From Neoscytalidium dimidiatum (taxonomy: Eukaryota > Ascomycota > Dothideomycetes > Botryosphaeriales > Botryosphaeriaceae), in the NCBI GenBank assembly GCA_037367355.1, contig CM074698.1:1860001-1924000 (forward strand): DNA of 64,000 bases. The letters run 5' to 3'. Both the position numbers and the translations under genes were made by a program. This document shows, one piece after another, positions 1-10,810 of this stretch. Numbering within the stretch: the first letter of the stretch is position 1; every line of letters begins with the position of its first letter. The notes below the pieces were generated by a model, which was given only the letters and a program-made list of their open reading frames with translations, ran no database searches and was not told the DNA's origin.

Positions 1-591
1 CATCAGGCCAGCTTCGTCGATATCAGTGCCTCCTAAGAAGCCCCACCCTGATACCCTGTAATTTATACTGACCGCAATGATAGGTGTACCCATGCTAACA
101 GAGGTGTCGACCAAATAGGACATATTGTATCGTTGATCGCGGCTGGCGCCCTCCTGGAATCCTCCACCGTACAGCCAGACTAACACTGGAAGTAGCTCCC
201 CAGCTTGATCCAGATTCTCAGGGCTGCTTGGGCGCACAATATTTAGCGTGAGGCAATCCTCGCTTTGTGGAAACTGGTACTCCGTCTGGGAGAAACCTTC
301 AAGATGAAGAGAATAGCCTCTACAGGCCGGGCCATAAGAGGTCGCGAAGAAAGATGTATTCCATGGTTTGATCAGAGGATGAGGGAGGTCAAACCGTAGT
401 TCCCCCAGGGGCGGCTCAGCGAAAGGGATACCAAGAAAATAATCTTGATTGTAGAAGCTATTATAGCTTCCAAGAACTGTGCCGTTTCGTGTTTCGACGG
501 ATGGCTTGTGTTGTAAAACGTTCACTGGGCTAACCGGGATAGCTAGGGCGAGGTAAGGGTAGGCGAGAAGAAATGATGCCGCTATCTTCAT
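1..591 (-). CDS. Type-B carboxylesterase/lipase, secreted (3' part outside window)
   Basis: Minus-strand frame open from an ATG at 591 to the window edge (197 codons, no stop), so the C-terminal part is missing. The first ~18 residues (MKIAASFLLAYPYLALA) are a signal peptide. Carboxylesterase family B marks follow in order: LGIPFAEPP at about 53-61, the conserved SEDCLTLNI at about 110-118, the oxyanion-hole YGGGF at about 141-145, and a NYRVSGWGFLGG-type strand at about 177-188. The catalytic Ser (GESAG) and the Glu/His lie beyond the edge and cannot be checked. Members hydrolyse esters or lipids outside the cell; substrates are not predictable from this part. No intron is needed in the visible portion. 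Family call firm; function generic. Confidence 0.9.
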   Translation of the reverse strand, partial: MKIAASFLLAYPYLALAIPVSPVNVLQHKPSVETRNGTVLGSYNSFYNQDYFLGIPFAEPPLGELRFDLPHPLIKPWNTSFFATSYGPACRGYSLHLEGFSQTEYQFPQSEDCLTLNIVRPSSPENLDQAGELLPVLVWLYGGGFQEGASRDQRYNMSYLVDTSVSMGTPIIAVSINYRVSGWGFLGGTDIDEAGLM

Positions 592-1917
592 TTTGAACGA
601 ACTTAGAAACAGTCTGTGGGTAGTTCGTAGAAGATGAGTGAATATCTCGCCGCTTTAAATATCATGGTATGCTGTGGTGCGATGTTCTCCATATTATCTC
701 AGCCTCCGCCATTATTCTTGATAGCGGCGTATGCTCTCCAGTCCAGCGATGATCTGCAGTGTACATTGAGAACTCATTTCGTGAACACGAGATCCGTAGG
801 ATAGAGAGTAAGCGAGAGTTACTGCCTGCTTACTGCCAAGAAAGCTCGATATCGCCACAAAAGCCATCATAGCAACAGTGCACATGAAGTGTTTGTAAAG
901 GGCCAAAAGAAAAAAAAAAAAGAAACTGGCATGCTTTCGCAAATGTCCGACTAAGTCCGTAATCCTCACGGCGTTAAGTAACAAGCCGATAATTCCGCAA
1001 TAGCATACCGTATCCCAAGCGTTCCGGATGACAAATTGAGCCTTTGAAGACGTCCGTAGGTGAAAAGCATAGGCAGCTGCGGAAGAAGAGCAGTTAGAAG
1101 GATAGTACAATAGACCATTACGCTTCCGCCTCACGGTCCGAATAGGCCCACACTGTCGCTGATTCTTCTTGATATCGTCTACCTCACAGGACACCAATCG
1201 CGAATGAAAGAACGGCATATATTCAGTGGTATGACCCCAAGCGCCAATCAGATGGAGCAGCTTCCGCGCGAAGGATAACGGCGAGTCCCCTCGAGCGCTT
1301 CAAATGTCTCGATGTAAGATCTAATAGGCGTATCCATAGATACCACCATGAGCTGTGGTGCTATAATGAAAGATTAGCTCTAGAAACTGGCGAGGCATCA
1401 CGACTTCTTGGCCGTGCGCATTCTTTGGCCCTCAGCGGATCTCTCGCATCCGTATTCCACGTGCGCTTGATTCGGGCCGCTCCCTCCTCTTTTTTTTTAA
1501 GCTGCGGACAGATTTACCCTTTGCGATTGTGTTTTGGATCAGATCAAGAGGGAGGCCCGGACCGATGGCCCTCTCTTCAGAACCGATGGCCAGATACCGT
1601 ATTTAACCCTTGTGGAGAATTTTTCTAACATCTTCTACGAATCGGATTATTGCGGTACTCGAAATGCGCCCACTCCTATTCTATCGCTAAAGTGGATATT
1701 AATTTAGCACCTATCGGGGCGGGACTCGGCTAGAGGATTGCTCTCTGATTCCGCAATCGCAGTGACCTATCAGCTCATGGTTCGGCGAAGCATCAATGTG
1801 AACACCATCGTCCGGATCTCAGGGTTGGGAGACTTCAATTCTCGGACAGCTACATTAGCTGGGGTCATGAACTTTCCAAACAGTAGAGAAACTAATATGA
1901 GATCCCGTGATGAGTAG
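592..1917. other. Intergenic stretch, no gene recognised
   Basis: About 1.3 kb between the esterase start and the GT32 remnant. A 168-codon minus-strand frame lies at 712-1218, but it has a poly-Phe run made by an A-tract and resembles no family I know. A short frame starting near 1351 on the minus strand reads about 33 codons and stops. Nothing here looks like the missing N-terminal half of the GT32 gene. Confidence 0.4.
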
Positions 1918-2412
1918 GGCTGCAATTACCGTCTCGATCCGCTCCTGCAGTACCCGGCATGGCTGCCACAGACCGCACCTATTGGTGTCAGTAACGATGT
2001 GATGGGCAGTGTGCCACATCACCCCTTCTTCGAGCGCGTCATACACGCACTGCCAGCCTACAACAAGAATTGGGCATCACCGTACCTAACCGTTATGTGT
2101 AGCACGGGCTCGCTCTTCCTATCCGAGATGCGCGAGGAGTACCTCACCCGGGACGAAATACCGCAGTCTGAGAAGCTATTTACTCTGCTTCCTAAGAATT
2201 ATGATAAGGATGACAAGAGCATTTTTCGTAGCTACCGTGGCAGCTCCTGGCATAGGGAAGATGCGAAAGTGATATTTTGGATGGGCGACCATTGGATGGC
2301 GCTGGTCCTGCTGGGCACGGTCGCAGCCATCGCGATGTTGGGCTCGTTGTGGAAATGCTACTGGTGCATGATTGGCATCTGGAGGTTCAGTACCTATGGC
2401 GAAAATTTTTGA
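1918..2412 (+). pseudogene. GT32 (SUR1/CSG1-like mannosyltransferase) C-terminal remnant
   Basis: An open frame starts after a TAG at 1915-1917 and runs to a stop at 2412. It begins GCNYRLDPLLQYPAWLP and continues with SNDVMGSVPHHPFF, YNKNWASPYLTVM and STGSLFLS. These are the ordered C-terminal motifs of GT32 (DXD-type) enzymes such as inositol-phosphoceramide mannosyltransferases. A hydrophobic segment near residues 130-150 (ALVLLGTVAAIAMLG) matches the family's C-terminal membrane helix. The catalytic DXD half, signal anchor and start codon are not found upstream on either strand. This is therefore most likely a 5'-truncated relic; a badly broken intron-containing gene is the alternative. 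The AG at 1916-1917 could be an old splice acceptor. Confidence 0.75.
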
Positions 2413-2806
2413 AAGCGTAGAGCCTCTGGTAGTGAGCTTTATGTGTTTGCATATGTATGAAAATCTTTGCACGGGGTCTATGCCGGGTTGATTGCTAGCT
2501 AATGTGTTCTCTCACTTATGACGGCAGGGTGTCCATTTGACGCTGACGCCTTTCCTGTATCATTTTTCTATTATATCGATTGCAGCCGAGAACAATTGTC
2601 GAAACTAGACGTCGAATAAGCTGCTGTAAGAACAAACAAAGAAAGGCTTCCATATCCGTAGCTGAAGTGGACGTCATGGATTGAACCAAAGCCTTGAGCC
2701 TCATTCTAGACTCCACTCTCTGCTTAACAGGGCCACACTGCTGTTTCTAAATCTGCGGCTGTTCAAATGCATATATTAGTAAGATTTGCATAATATCGTC
2801 ATCATT

Positions 2807-2842
<36 letters not shown>

Positions 2843-3648
2843 GTTGCTACTTGCCCCTTATCATTTCCTTCTCAACCACCGATTTCACACATACCAATAT
2901 TTGCCCAGAAAAGAGCATCACGGTCACTTCATGTATCCCCCTATCAACATATACGCGTTCAGCAGCTACAAGAACTTCCAACGAAGCAGCAGTCTCTTGA
3001 ACTCCCATGCTGTTCAAACATTAGTGCGTCGAAATGGAACAAAGGGGCACTAATTAGCGCGCAAGAGCATATAACAGCATTACGGGGTTCTCAGGAACTT
3101 CTAAGGGTAGAACAGTGTTTACAGATTTTATATAAGACACCAATTTCTCCGTCGGTATTTCTGAATATTTGTCATATAGGATTGAAAATTCAAAATTAGG
3201 AATTGAGGGGGGGAAAAAAAAAGACGTGCAGATGGGGCGGATGTTCACCCGGACGAGTGATAAATCTTTAGGAGCAAGACGGGAGTAATCCTCCGATAAG
3301 AACGTAGGCCAAGAATGTGAACAGGCCAGAAGCCGCTTACTTCCGCCTCAAGTCCGCTAGGCCACTTTTTCGTGTTCTCGCACGGATCGACCGCCGAACA
3401 ACCTTCGCAGGCCTCTCAGCTAGTGGGACCGGCGAGGGTTGGTACCGTGGAATTTTCCAGCTAAAATGACGGTGACAAAGCACGAAGTTTGCTCTGTGTT
3501 TAGACCGGCATGGTTTTCCACGAGCATGCCAGTGCTATGCGCAACTCCGCAGCGGCTACACCGGGTAATTATTTCTATTAAAGCAGTGCTTCCCGCCGAA
3601 AACAACACACTCACCAGATGTTCTCTTCGCATCACAGCTCAAAGGATT
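2413..3648. other. Intergenic, contains a CAT/ATC microsatellite
   Basis: No recognisable gene between the GT32 remnant and the beta-propeller gene. The only clear structure is the trinucleotide repeat listed separately. A frame through it reads as poly-isoleucine and is an artefact. The reading frame of the beta-propeller gene stays open upstream to 3439, but that part has no family resemblance. Confidence 0.5.
2807..2842. repeat. (ATC)12 microsatellite
   Basis: Twelve uninterrupted ATC units, preceded by imperfect copies from about 2798. No coding role is supported. Confidence 0.9.
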
Positions 3649-4695
3649 ATGATATCCGTGAAATACCTTCTCTCACTTCTCTCTCTCGCGTCACGCCCAG
3701 CGACGGCGGGGAGTACCCTCTCACACAAGCCTAGCGATGTCCGCACCATCCATCAATGGGCCTTGGGCGTATGGGCCGAGAATATCGCGGTTCGCCCCAA
3801 CGGCAATCTACTCGTGACCTTCGTTACTCCGTACGCTTCTGTGCACGAGATTAACCCCTTCAACCCGCCCAACTCCATGGACCCTGCGGCAACAGTTCTC
3901 TACGCATTCTCCAACGCCACCTCGAGCGGCGGCATTGCCGAGCTAAGCTTGACTCCGGATACTTTCGCTATCGTCGCCGGAAATACCGTATACCACGTGG
4001 ATCTGCGTCCCGCTACATATTCTTCGGGTGGCAACAGTAACTCACCGACAAGAGTCAAGCCCATCGCCACGATATCTGGAGCGGAAACTCTCAACGGCAT
4101 GACCTCGCTCCCTGGCACATCGATCCTCCTCATCGCCGATTCCGTGCTCGGCGCCATCTGGCGACTCGACGTGCGTACTGGTGCATACAGCGTCTTGCTA
4201 CAGCACTCCACAATGGCGCCATCCGACGCGGATCCGAATCTGCCATTCCTCGGCATCAACGGCATTAAGTACGGTTTTGATGGCCATGTATACTATAATA
4301 ACTCCCCACGGCGGCTTTACTGCCGCGTGCCGATCGACCCGGGAACGGGTGATGTGGTGGGTGAGGCGCAGGTTATCGCGGAGGGGGAGGATGTGTTGGG
4401 TGATGACTTCGCGGTGAGACTGGAGATGGAGGTGGGCGATGTTGGTGAGGTGGTGGGGTACTTGGCGGGGTCGAACGACAATGTCGTCACGCGAGTGACC
4501 TTGGACGGAGCCACTGAGATAGTAGCGGGGAATTTGAACAGCTCGGCATTGGCCGGTGGAACAGCTGCCGCGTGGGGCAGGACGACGGAGACACGCACAA
4601 CACTGTTCGTGACAACGGGCGGTGGCACTGGGTTACCGGTGAATGGTACGTACGTGGAGGGCGGGAAGGTCGTGGCACTAAGATTCGAAAGATGA
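3649..4695 (+). CDS. Secreted SMP-30/gluconolactonase-like beta-propeller protein
   Basis: Single-exon gene, 348 aa from the ATG at 3649. This start is chosen because MISVKYLLSLLSLASRPATA is a good signal peptide; the frame is open upstream to 3439 without a leader. The mature protein starts TLSHKPSDVRTIHQW and carries repeated blade-like segments: WAENIAVRPNGNLLVT at about 40-56, ELSLTPDTFAIVAGNTVYHVD, LNGMTSLPGTSILLIADS, GINGIKYGFDGHVYY and FVTTGGG near the C-terminus. This is the pattern of six-bladed SMP-30/TolB-like propellers common beside fungal metabolite clusters. The metal ligands of true lactonases cannot be assigned confidently. Known relatives include lactonases and proteins of unknown role, so lactone hydrolysis is an inference. 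It lies in a run of reductase and esterase genes. Confidence 0.8.
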   Translation: MISVKYLLSLLSLASRPATAGSTLSHKPSDVRTIHQWALGVWAENIAVRPNGNLLVTFVTPYASVHEINPFNPPNSMDPAATVLYAFSNATSSGGIAELSLTPDTFAIVAGNTVYHVDLRPATYSSGGNSNSPTRVKPIATISGAETLNGMTSLPGTSILLIADSVLGAIWRLDVRTGAYSVLLQHSTMAPSDADPNLPFLGINGIKYGFDGHVYYNNSPRRLYCRVPIDPGTGDVVGEAQVIAEGEDVLGDDFAVRLEMEVGDVGEVVGYLAGSNDNVVTRVTLDGATEIVAGNLNSSALAGGTAAAWGRTTETRTTLFVTTGGGTGLPVNGTYVEGGKVVALRFER

Positions 4696-5468
4696 GTAGG
4701 GCAGCTGCACGAGGGGTGGTAAGTCTCGGTGTCCGTCCTGTGGGTCGAATGGTGGCGGACCGGATGACCAAGATTCTCATGCCAATGGATTTGACATTTA
4801 CTTGGCTATAAGATTGTTGGCTGTGAGATGATTTTCTTGGGGAACTCAGATCAGTAATGCTGCAATGATTCGCCACCCTCAAATAGACGATGACTTTGAG
4901 AAGTTTGATATTCGATTATATGGTCTGGAACGATCTGCGTCAGTTCACAGGCCATGTAATAGGTGGAAAGGGCCAATCGCAATGCTTGTAAAGATAGGGA
5001 GGACGTAAGACGGCACGACTAATACCGCACGACGTATTAGGGGCTTCGCATTCTCTGATTGCTGTTAAGTAGGATCTGATCTGTTCATCTACTCCCACTG
5101 CAAAAAGATGACTGGATTACTATTGTAGATTTAGCAAGTGTCGGAGTATGGTGGATGGCTGACTTGCCTTATTACTGGGGCCTTCCTTCGGTACGATCGA
5201 CGTTGTCTATGCAGGGAGGATAAAAGGCCACCCCACGGCATCTCCCTTCCAACAGGATGCCAACCATGTCAGTTCATCCCATTACTACTGAATGAGCTGT
5301 TACTGCACTTGTTCCAACATTTTTAGTAGCTCCCAGTTCAAGACGGTCGTCTAAGTTGTTTGAGAGTATATACCCTAAGAGTATTGCTTATCTCTCCACG
5401 CTGCTATCTACGAAGGAGGCCTAAGGACGACTTTAAGATCCTCGTTAACGAAAGACATACTTTTGAGT
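4696..5468. other. Intergenic, no gene recognised
   Basis: Convergent 3' ends of the beta-propeller gene and the LovD-like gene. Only short frames (for example 5138-5326 plus) with no family resemblance. Confidence 0.5.
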
Positions 5469-6792
5469 TCAACGTCCCTTTTGCTCCCTAGTTCTTTCGA
5501 GACCGTCGTACATTGCCTTTTTCCAAGCCAGGATCAAATCATTGACCTTTCGGTCACCCATTGGTAGCAGTTGAGTGCCAAACGCACCGCAGAGTCCCGT
5601 CTCGATATCGATGAACTACCATCGTTATTAATCGTAGCCAAACTCCACGGGTTGACAGTGACAACTTACCCAGTAGAAATTCAACATGCCATACCAACAA
5701 GTCGCGCCTCTTTTCTTTCGGCCATCAGCGTCGTCGTCGGCAGCCATTAAGCCTGCGAAATTCCAATCATACGTGATGGGGTTAGAAAAGTCTCCCAGTA
5801 TGGATTTTGCCCTTTCATTGTCATGTAGCATGTCGTTCAGGGCAGCCTTGGCTGGTGACGTAAGATGCGGTTTGAACATCGCAGCCACAGTCTCCGACTT
5901 CAAAAGTAAACCATCGTCGGCCAGCAGCGAATAGAGGATCTTGATGAAATCATCCACGGGCGCATAAGCGCCTTGTCCACCGAAGCATTCCTCAACCCCC
6001 TGATTAAGCGACGCGGCGGTGCTGGGCTCGACGCCGCCCTCGTCGGTCCTCTGCACCGTTTCCACCATCCTAGCTTTGATTTCGGCATGTTCATCCGGCC
6101 AGAAAGTGATGCCCTGTATACCCAGCGGCTTCCAAATGTGTTTCCGCATGTAGTCATCTAGAGACGGCTCTCCCGAGACGCGCTCGATAAGCTTTCCCAC
6201 CCAGTCCATAGCACCGCCATAGCCGAAACTCTCGCCAGGCTCGAATGCCAGTGGATGGCTGAAGCGCTTAGCTATGGTGCTCCAGAGGGACTTATCTCGC
6301 AGTTGATCTGCCATGTATCCCGTAGGCGCATCTGCAAAGCCTGGGTATGGCGTGCCGATGCTATGTGTGAGAAGATACTTGAGCAACAATGGGCTCCGTC
6401 GCGGCATGATGACCGGGGCGTCTGGAGGCCCGGTAAGGACGGGCTGGGTAGCCAGTTCCGGAAGAAGCGGCGAGACGTCCTGATCTAGACTGAGGGCACC
6501 GCGCTCGACAAGCTGGAGAGCCGCAACCGCAGTCATGATCTTCGTGGCAGAGATCAGAGTGAAGACGGATTGAGTGCTCATTGGCTCTGGAGGAGCCTTG
6601 GAAAAGGCACTTGTTCCAGCCGCCTTTGTGTACTTGAAAAGGCCTGCGGGATAAGACTTGTAAGCGGCTCTACCTTGTCGGGGCGATGACGGAGCTCATA
6701 CCATCTCTATCGCTGGCCATGCATGCACACCCGGCGATGATTCCATCGCTGACAGCGTCTTCGATCAGTCTATCAGCTTGAACTGTGTCCAT
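5469..6792 (-). CDS. LovD-like serine esterase/acyltransferase (beta-lactamase class C fold)
   Basis: Three exons on the minus strand: 6792-6702, 6643-5670 and 5615-5469, with introns of 58 bp (GTATGA..CCGCAG) and 54 bp (GTAAGT..GGTAG). The phases agree and give 403 aa, the usual length of fungal LovD/EstB-type proteins. The nucleophile motif S-A-T-K is at residues 62-65 in the usual place (VFTLISATKIMTAVAALQL). A GYGGAMDW segment puts the second catalytic Tyr near residue 172. RHxW-like C-terminal features are replaced by GMLNFYW then GTQLLP. Family members hydrolyse esters or transfer acyl groups in secondary metabolism. The start pairs head-to-head with the medium-chain reductase 242 bp away, so co-expression is likely. 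Function beyond esterase/transferase is not determined. Confidence 0.88.
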
Positions 6793-7034
6793 AGTGGAAG
6801 GAGTCACGTATTCTTGCGTTCTTGGACCTGAGAGATTGACAGCTGACTTCGACTTTCAAGCACGTCGCTCGGCGGTTCCGCGGTGGGGACGTTGCTGTTA
6901 GCAATCGATGTCGGCCGCGTCGTTAACTCCGTCCGACGCCAATCATTTAAATTGACTTCACCTCGACTCGCTCCACATCGGCTCTTTTTATTACTACTCA
7001 TGATTCGTAGCAGCGCTTGGCAGAAAATCCAAAA
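6793..7034. promoter_or_regulatory. Bidirectional promoter region, LovD-like gene / reductase
   Basis: 242 bp between two divergent start codons. It contains CGGTTCCG (6873-6880) and CGGCCG (6912-6917), which are inverted CGG half-sites of the kind Zn2Cys6 regulators bind, though with short spacers. This is suggestive only. Confidence 0.4.
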
Positions 7035-8306
7035 ATGTCTAAGAACCAGGCTGCATGGCTCGTTAAGCCAAAAGCTAAACCACTGGAGGTGGCTGAAGCA
7101 CCGGAATGGAAGCCTGGTCCAGGTGAAGTACTTATTAAAAATGCCGCGGTCGCTATTGTATGTTCGGCTACAGACTTTATGGGACGCCCATGCTAACGTC
7201 GGCATAAGAATCCGGTTGAATGGAAGATCCAGTAAGCTCGGCATCACTGTTTTCTTGATAAAGGCGCTCAAGTTGACCGGACTAGGGACTTTGAGCAGCG
7301 CCAACTGCAGTATCCTACTATTCTTGGAGGTGACATTGCGGGCGTTGTTGAAGAGGTGGGCAAAGGTGTGATCCGCTTTCAGAAGGGTCAGCGCGTGATG
7401 GCGTATGTCCACCCTTGTTTCGGGATGTAGGAAGCATAGTTTTATGCTCACGCGCACCCACAGCTACTGTACCAGTGTTGCGACCGGTAACCCGGCGCAT
7501 GGCGGCTTTCAGCTTTACACCATCGCCCCAGAGATCCTAACCTCGCCGATCCCCGACTCTCTTAGCTATGAGAGGGCCGTCGTGCTGCCTGTAGCGCTCT
7601 CCACCGCCGCTGCAGGTCTCTACCTCGAGACGACGCTCTCACTGCCTCTTCCTGTCCTACATGAGCAGGAAAATACCGATGGCAGCAGCAAAAGTAACGG
7701 CACCATCCTTGTCTGGGGTGCGGCCTCGTCGGTGGGCGCTGCCGCAGTCCAGCTCGCACGGGCATCGGGTCTTCGGGTTATCGCTACCGCGTCCGAGCGC
7801 AATTTCGACCTTGTGCGGTCGCTGGGTGCTAGCCATCTCTTCGATTATCGGTCTTCGAGCATTATAGACGATGTTGTAGCAGCGATAATAAGCGTTGATA
7901 ACTTCGTTGGGATCTACGATGCTATCTCTTCTCCCGATACCTTCGCTATGGTTGGTTCCATCGTGGAAAAAACTGGTCCAGCAAAGGTAGCCGTGGTCAC
8001 GCCTCCTCCGCAGAATCGGCCGGCGAACTTCCATGCCCTGATGAGTGAGTATAGGACACTCACTTGCGCATAAGATCCCATACTGATGCCCACCTTCCAG
8101 CTCTATCTTTCACACTAGCCGACGCCCGTTATCAAAATATTGGAGATGGTATTTGGCGCAAGTACATCCCGGAGGCATTGGAGAGAGGACAGCTTCAGGC
8201 TAAGCCGGATCCCTTCGTGTTTGGGTCCGGGCTCAACAAGATACAAGCTGCGATTGACAGGCAGAAGGCTGGTGTCTCCGCCCAAAAGATTGTGGTCACA
8301 TACTAG
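7035..8306 (+). CDS. Medium-chain dehydrogenase/reductase, enoyl- or quinone-reductase-like
   Basis: Five exons: 7035-7157, 7209-7231, 7286-7402, 7464-8044 and 8101-8306. All boundaries are GT-AG and the phases fit, giving 349 aa. The N-terminal GroES-like part has KPGPGEVLIKNAAVAI then NPVEWKIQ and YPTILGGDIAGVVEEVG. The GHE zinc-ligand motif of alcohol dehydrogenases is absent, which fits zinc-free quinone/enoyl reductases. The NAD(P)-binding stretch LVWGAASSVGAAAVQLA lies near residues 168-184, and the C-terminus ends with the family's KIVVTY. Fungal relatives include trans-acting enoyl reductases of polyketide pathways and CipB-like oxidoreductases. No PKS partner is visible here. It is divergent from the LovD-like gene. 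Confidence 0.88.
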
Positions 8307-9122
8307 ACATCGGGCATATTAAGTCTGCTAAATACCGCGTGTACCGCTCCACAAATGCTTGTCCGAATAAGCTGACCTCTGAAAAGATAAAGGGCTTTCA
8401 TGACCTCGACACCCGAGGTTCTAAGGGTGATGTAGGTAGATTATAAATATAAACACTTCACACAGCGCTAAGGTATTGCGGCCCTTGAAGCCACCCATCT
8501 TGCTTGTGCGTCTCACGTTAGTCCTTCAATCAAGTCTCTTGTCTACGAGCGGTTCCCCCTTCTTATCTGCCAAGGGCTCGGATGAAAAACCGGCGCGCTC
8601 CGCTTTGTTAGGTCCGCTCGTCCGCACCTTCGTACTCGCCGGTTGCTCACGCCGTGAATGTACAATTACGCTGCCGGTGCTTCTTCGGCCTGCAGTTGAC
8701 GTTCGCGCACGATATACGAGCCGAAGATCGCTGTAAACGGGCCGTTTATCCTAGTGGCATACTGGTGGGGGCTTGGACGGTAACGAGTGCAGTCATATCG
8801 CAGTCAGTGCTTCATCCTCCGTATCTATCGTTGGACCTACCAAGTAGTCAACCCTTGAGATTCATTAGTATCAGCAGCGAGCTGGAATTTTACCAGATTT
8901 AGCTATTCATTCAGCTTGAGACTAATTTAGCTTGTATTCTATCATGGAAAATCACCCGAGCGAAGAATATTTGGTAAATGGAAATTCGCGATGTAGGCTT
9001 GGCGATGTCGCTCAGCTGATAAGCAACTTCGTATCGTCAACGGCACCTTAACGTCGAACAACCGCTACTGGCAATTCGCAAACCCCCGACAGACGAGAGT
9101 GTAGAGGCGCATGGAAAATTCC
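8307..9122. other. Intergenic, no gene recognised
   Basis: Convergent 3' ends of the medium-chain reductase and the first AKR. Short frames only; none shows a family signature. Confidence 0.5.
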
Positions 9123-10356
9123 TTAAGACTCAGTCGGTCTCAACGCCTTCGGCGCCTCCACCCAATCAAATGAACCCACCATCTTGGTTAGCCACACATC
9201 ACCGGGCCGATATGCACCCGTAGGCTTAGCCCCCTCTTTAAACATGGATCCACTGAGAAATGTGTGCGGGAATCCAGGGTCGAACTCGTAGGCCGACTCA
9301 ACCCTTGCAATATCGCTTTCCGACAAGGTGACGCTCAACGCCTCTATACTTCCTCGCAGGTGGTCCACCTTCCTACCTCCAACGATCGGAAACACGTACG
9401 GTTCCTTCTGAATGACATACGCCAACGCGACGCTTAGCAGCGGCACAGCCTTCTCGTTCGAGATGTCCTCGAGGACCTTGGACACCTGCTTGTCGCGGTT
9501 CGTGAGAACGCCGAACTTGCGTCCGGGGTTATGCTCCTCGCGCTCCTTGAAGCCGGCCTCAGTCTGGAAGCGGCCTTGGTTCAGGGTGCCATACGGGCTG
9601 ATGCCCATCCCTTCGTCACGGCACATGGGTATAATATCGCGTTCGAGATCCCGCAGAGCCGCATTCCAGTTCCCCTGGTAGACAATAAAGGGGCGCAGGC
9701 CATGATCACGTGCGTATTGGTTGCACTTGGCCACAATCCATGCGGGAGTGTCGGAAATGCCAAGGTAGATGACCTTACCAGAGGCGACGAGATCGTTGAG
9801 ACCATGCATTAGCTCGGGAACGGTAACCGTGTAGTCCCACCAGTGGACGTAGAAAATATCGACGTAGGTAGTCTGAAGCTTCCTGAGAGACATCTCAAGA
9901 GACAAGCGCATGGACTTGGTGCCATTGCCACCGTAATTCGAGGTGATGGCACCCTCGGGCAATGGCATCGAACACCCGGAGTACTTGGTGGCGATGACCA
10001 GTTGGTCTCGGTTCTTACGTGCGGCCATCCACTCGCCGACCCACGCTTCAGATTCGCCATCCTGGTAGGCATTCGCAGTATCGATGTAGTTGCCTGTGAA
10101 GGGTGTTGCGTTGCGTTAGCTATTCTGACTCTCCCATCGTGTCGTGCTGGTTCAGACCTCCAGACTTGTAGAAGAAATCAAGCATCTCGAAGGAATCGTC
10201 CTTGGTGATTTCACCGTAACGTTCCTGATGGGATGAGCCAAAGGTCATCGTCCCAAGGCATAGCGGGGAGACTCGGATGGATGCCGCCGGCGCAAGTTGT
10301 CGATGGCGAGCCAGGTAACGCTTCGCATGATCAACGGAAGTTCCGGATGGTGCCAT
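9123..10356 (-). CDS. Aldo-keto reductase, norsolorinic-acid-reductase/AAD-like (AKR 1)
   Basis: Two exons, 10356-10158 and 10093-9123, with a 64-bp intron (GTCTGA..TTCACAG); 389 aa, the usual length of fungal NorA/aryl-alcohol-dehydrogenase-type AKRs. The start is the ATG giving MAPSGTSVDHAKRYLARHRQ. The catalytic tetrad is complete: Asp71 and Tyr76 in YIDTANAYQDGESE, Lys103 in VIATKYS, His150 in YVHWWD. Later landmarks are [12 protein letters not shown], the GMGISPYG loop, and [13 protein letters not shown] for NADPH binding. It reduces carbonyls with NADPH in the cytosol; the substrate is unknown. It shares a 454-bp divergent promoter with the NmrA-like gene and has a paralogue at 12.7-14.1 kb. 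Confidence 0.92.
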
Positions 10357-10486
10357 GTCTTGGAATGCCGAAAGTCTGTGCTCGTGAAAGTAGTAGGGGG
10401 CGAAAGTGCTGTCACAAAGGATGTAGGGAACATATATATGCCGCTGAATCCGCATGAGATATCACTAGTCACTATTCCAGCGTGAT

Positions 10487-10500
10487 CTCCGCAAGCGGAG
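10487..10500. promoter_or_regulatory. Palindrome with everted CCG-N4-CGG in a divergent promoter
   Basis: CTCCGC-AA-GCGGAG is a perfect palindrome lying between the AKR 1 and NmrA-like start codons. Its core, CCG(10489-10491)-N4-CGG(10496-10498), has the everted-repeat spacing known for Leu3-type Zn2Cys6 regulators. One site only; no binding data. Confidence 0.4.
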
Positions 10501-10810
10501 GGGGTGGGAGTGGGGACCAGTCAGGTGTCCGGCAGGTCACTGTTCGAAGTGATTCTATCAGACCAGCTCCAGCGGACTTAGGCCGTATCTCCACTGGCGC
10601 CAGTTGGCTGACGTCAAGATTAATCATCAATCGATCGGATGACAGCGGCGATAGGGTGAATTCAACCGCATTTGCTTTAGCGATCACACGATGGGTACTA
10701 GTCTCTCACCGCTGTCCCACGGTATAAATGGTGGTAGTTTCTTCTACGCAATCGGTAGTGATGACACAGAGGTCTGGTATTCAATTTCCCTAACCAAATA
10801 TTCTGTCATA

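Noticed and set aside
712..1218. 168-codon minus-strand frame
   Set aside because: Contains a poly-Phe run from an A-tract, no domain motif or good start context; kept only as a note in the intergenic entry.
2786..3199. 137-codon frame with a poly-isoleucine run
   Set aside because: Made by the ATC microsatellite; no family resemblance and composition unlike a protein.
5138..5326. 62-codon plus-strand frame
   Set aside because: Too short, no motif, in a convergent intergenic region.
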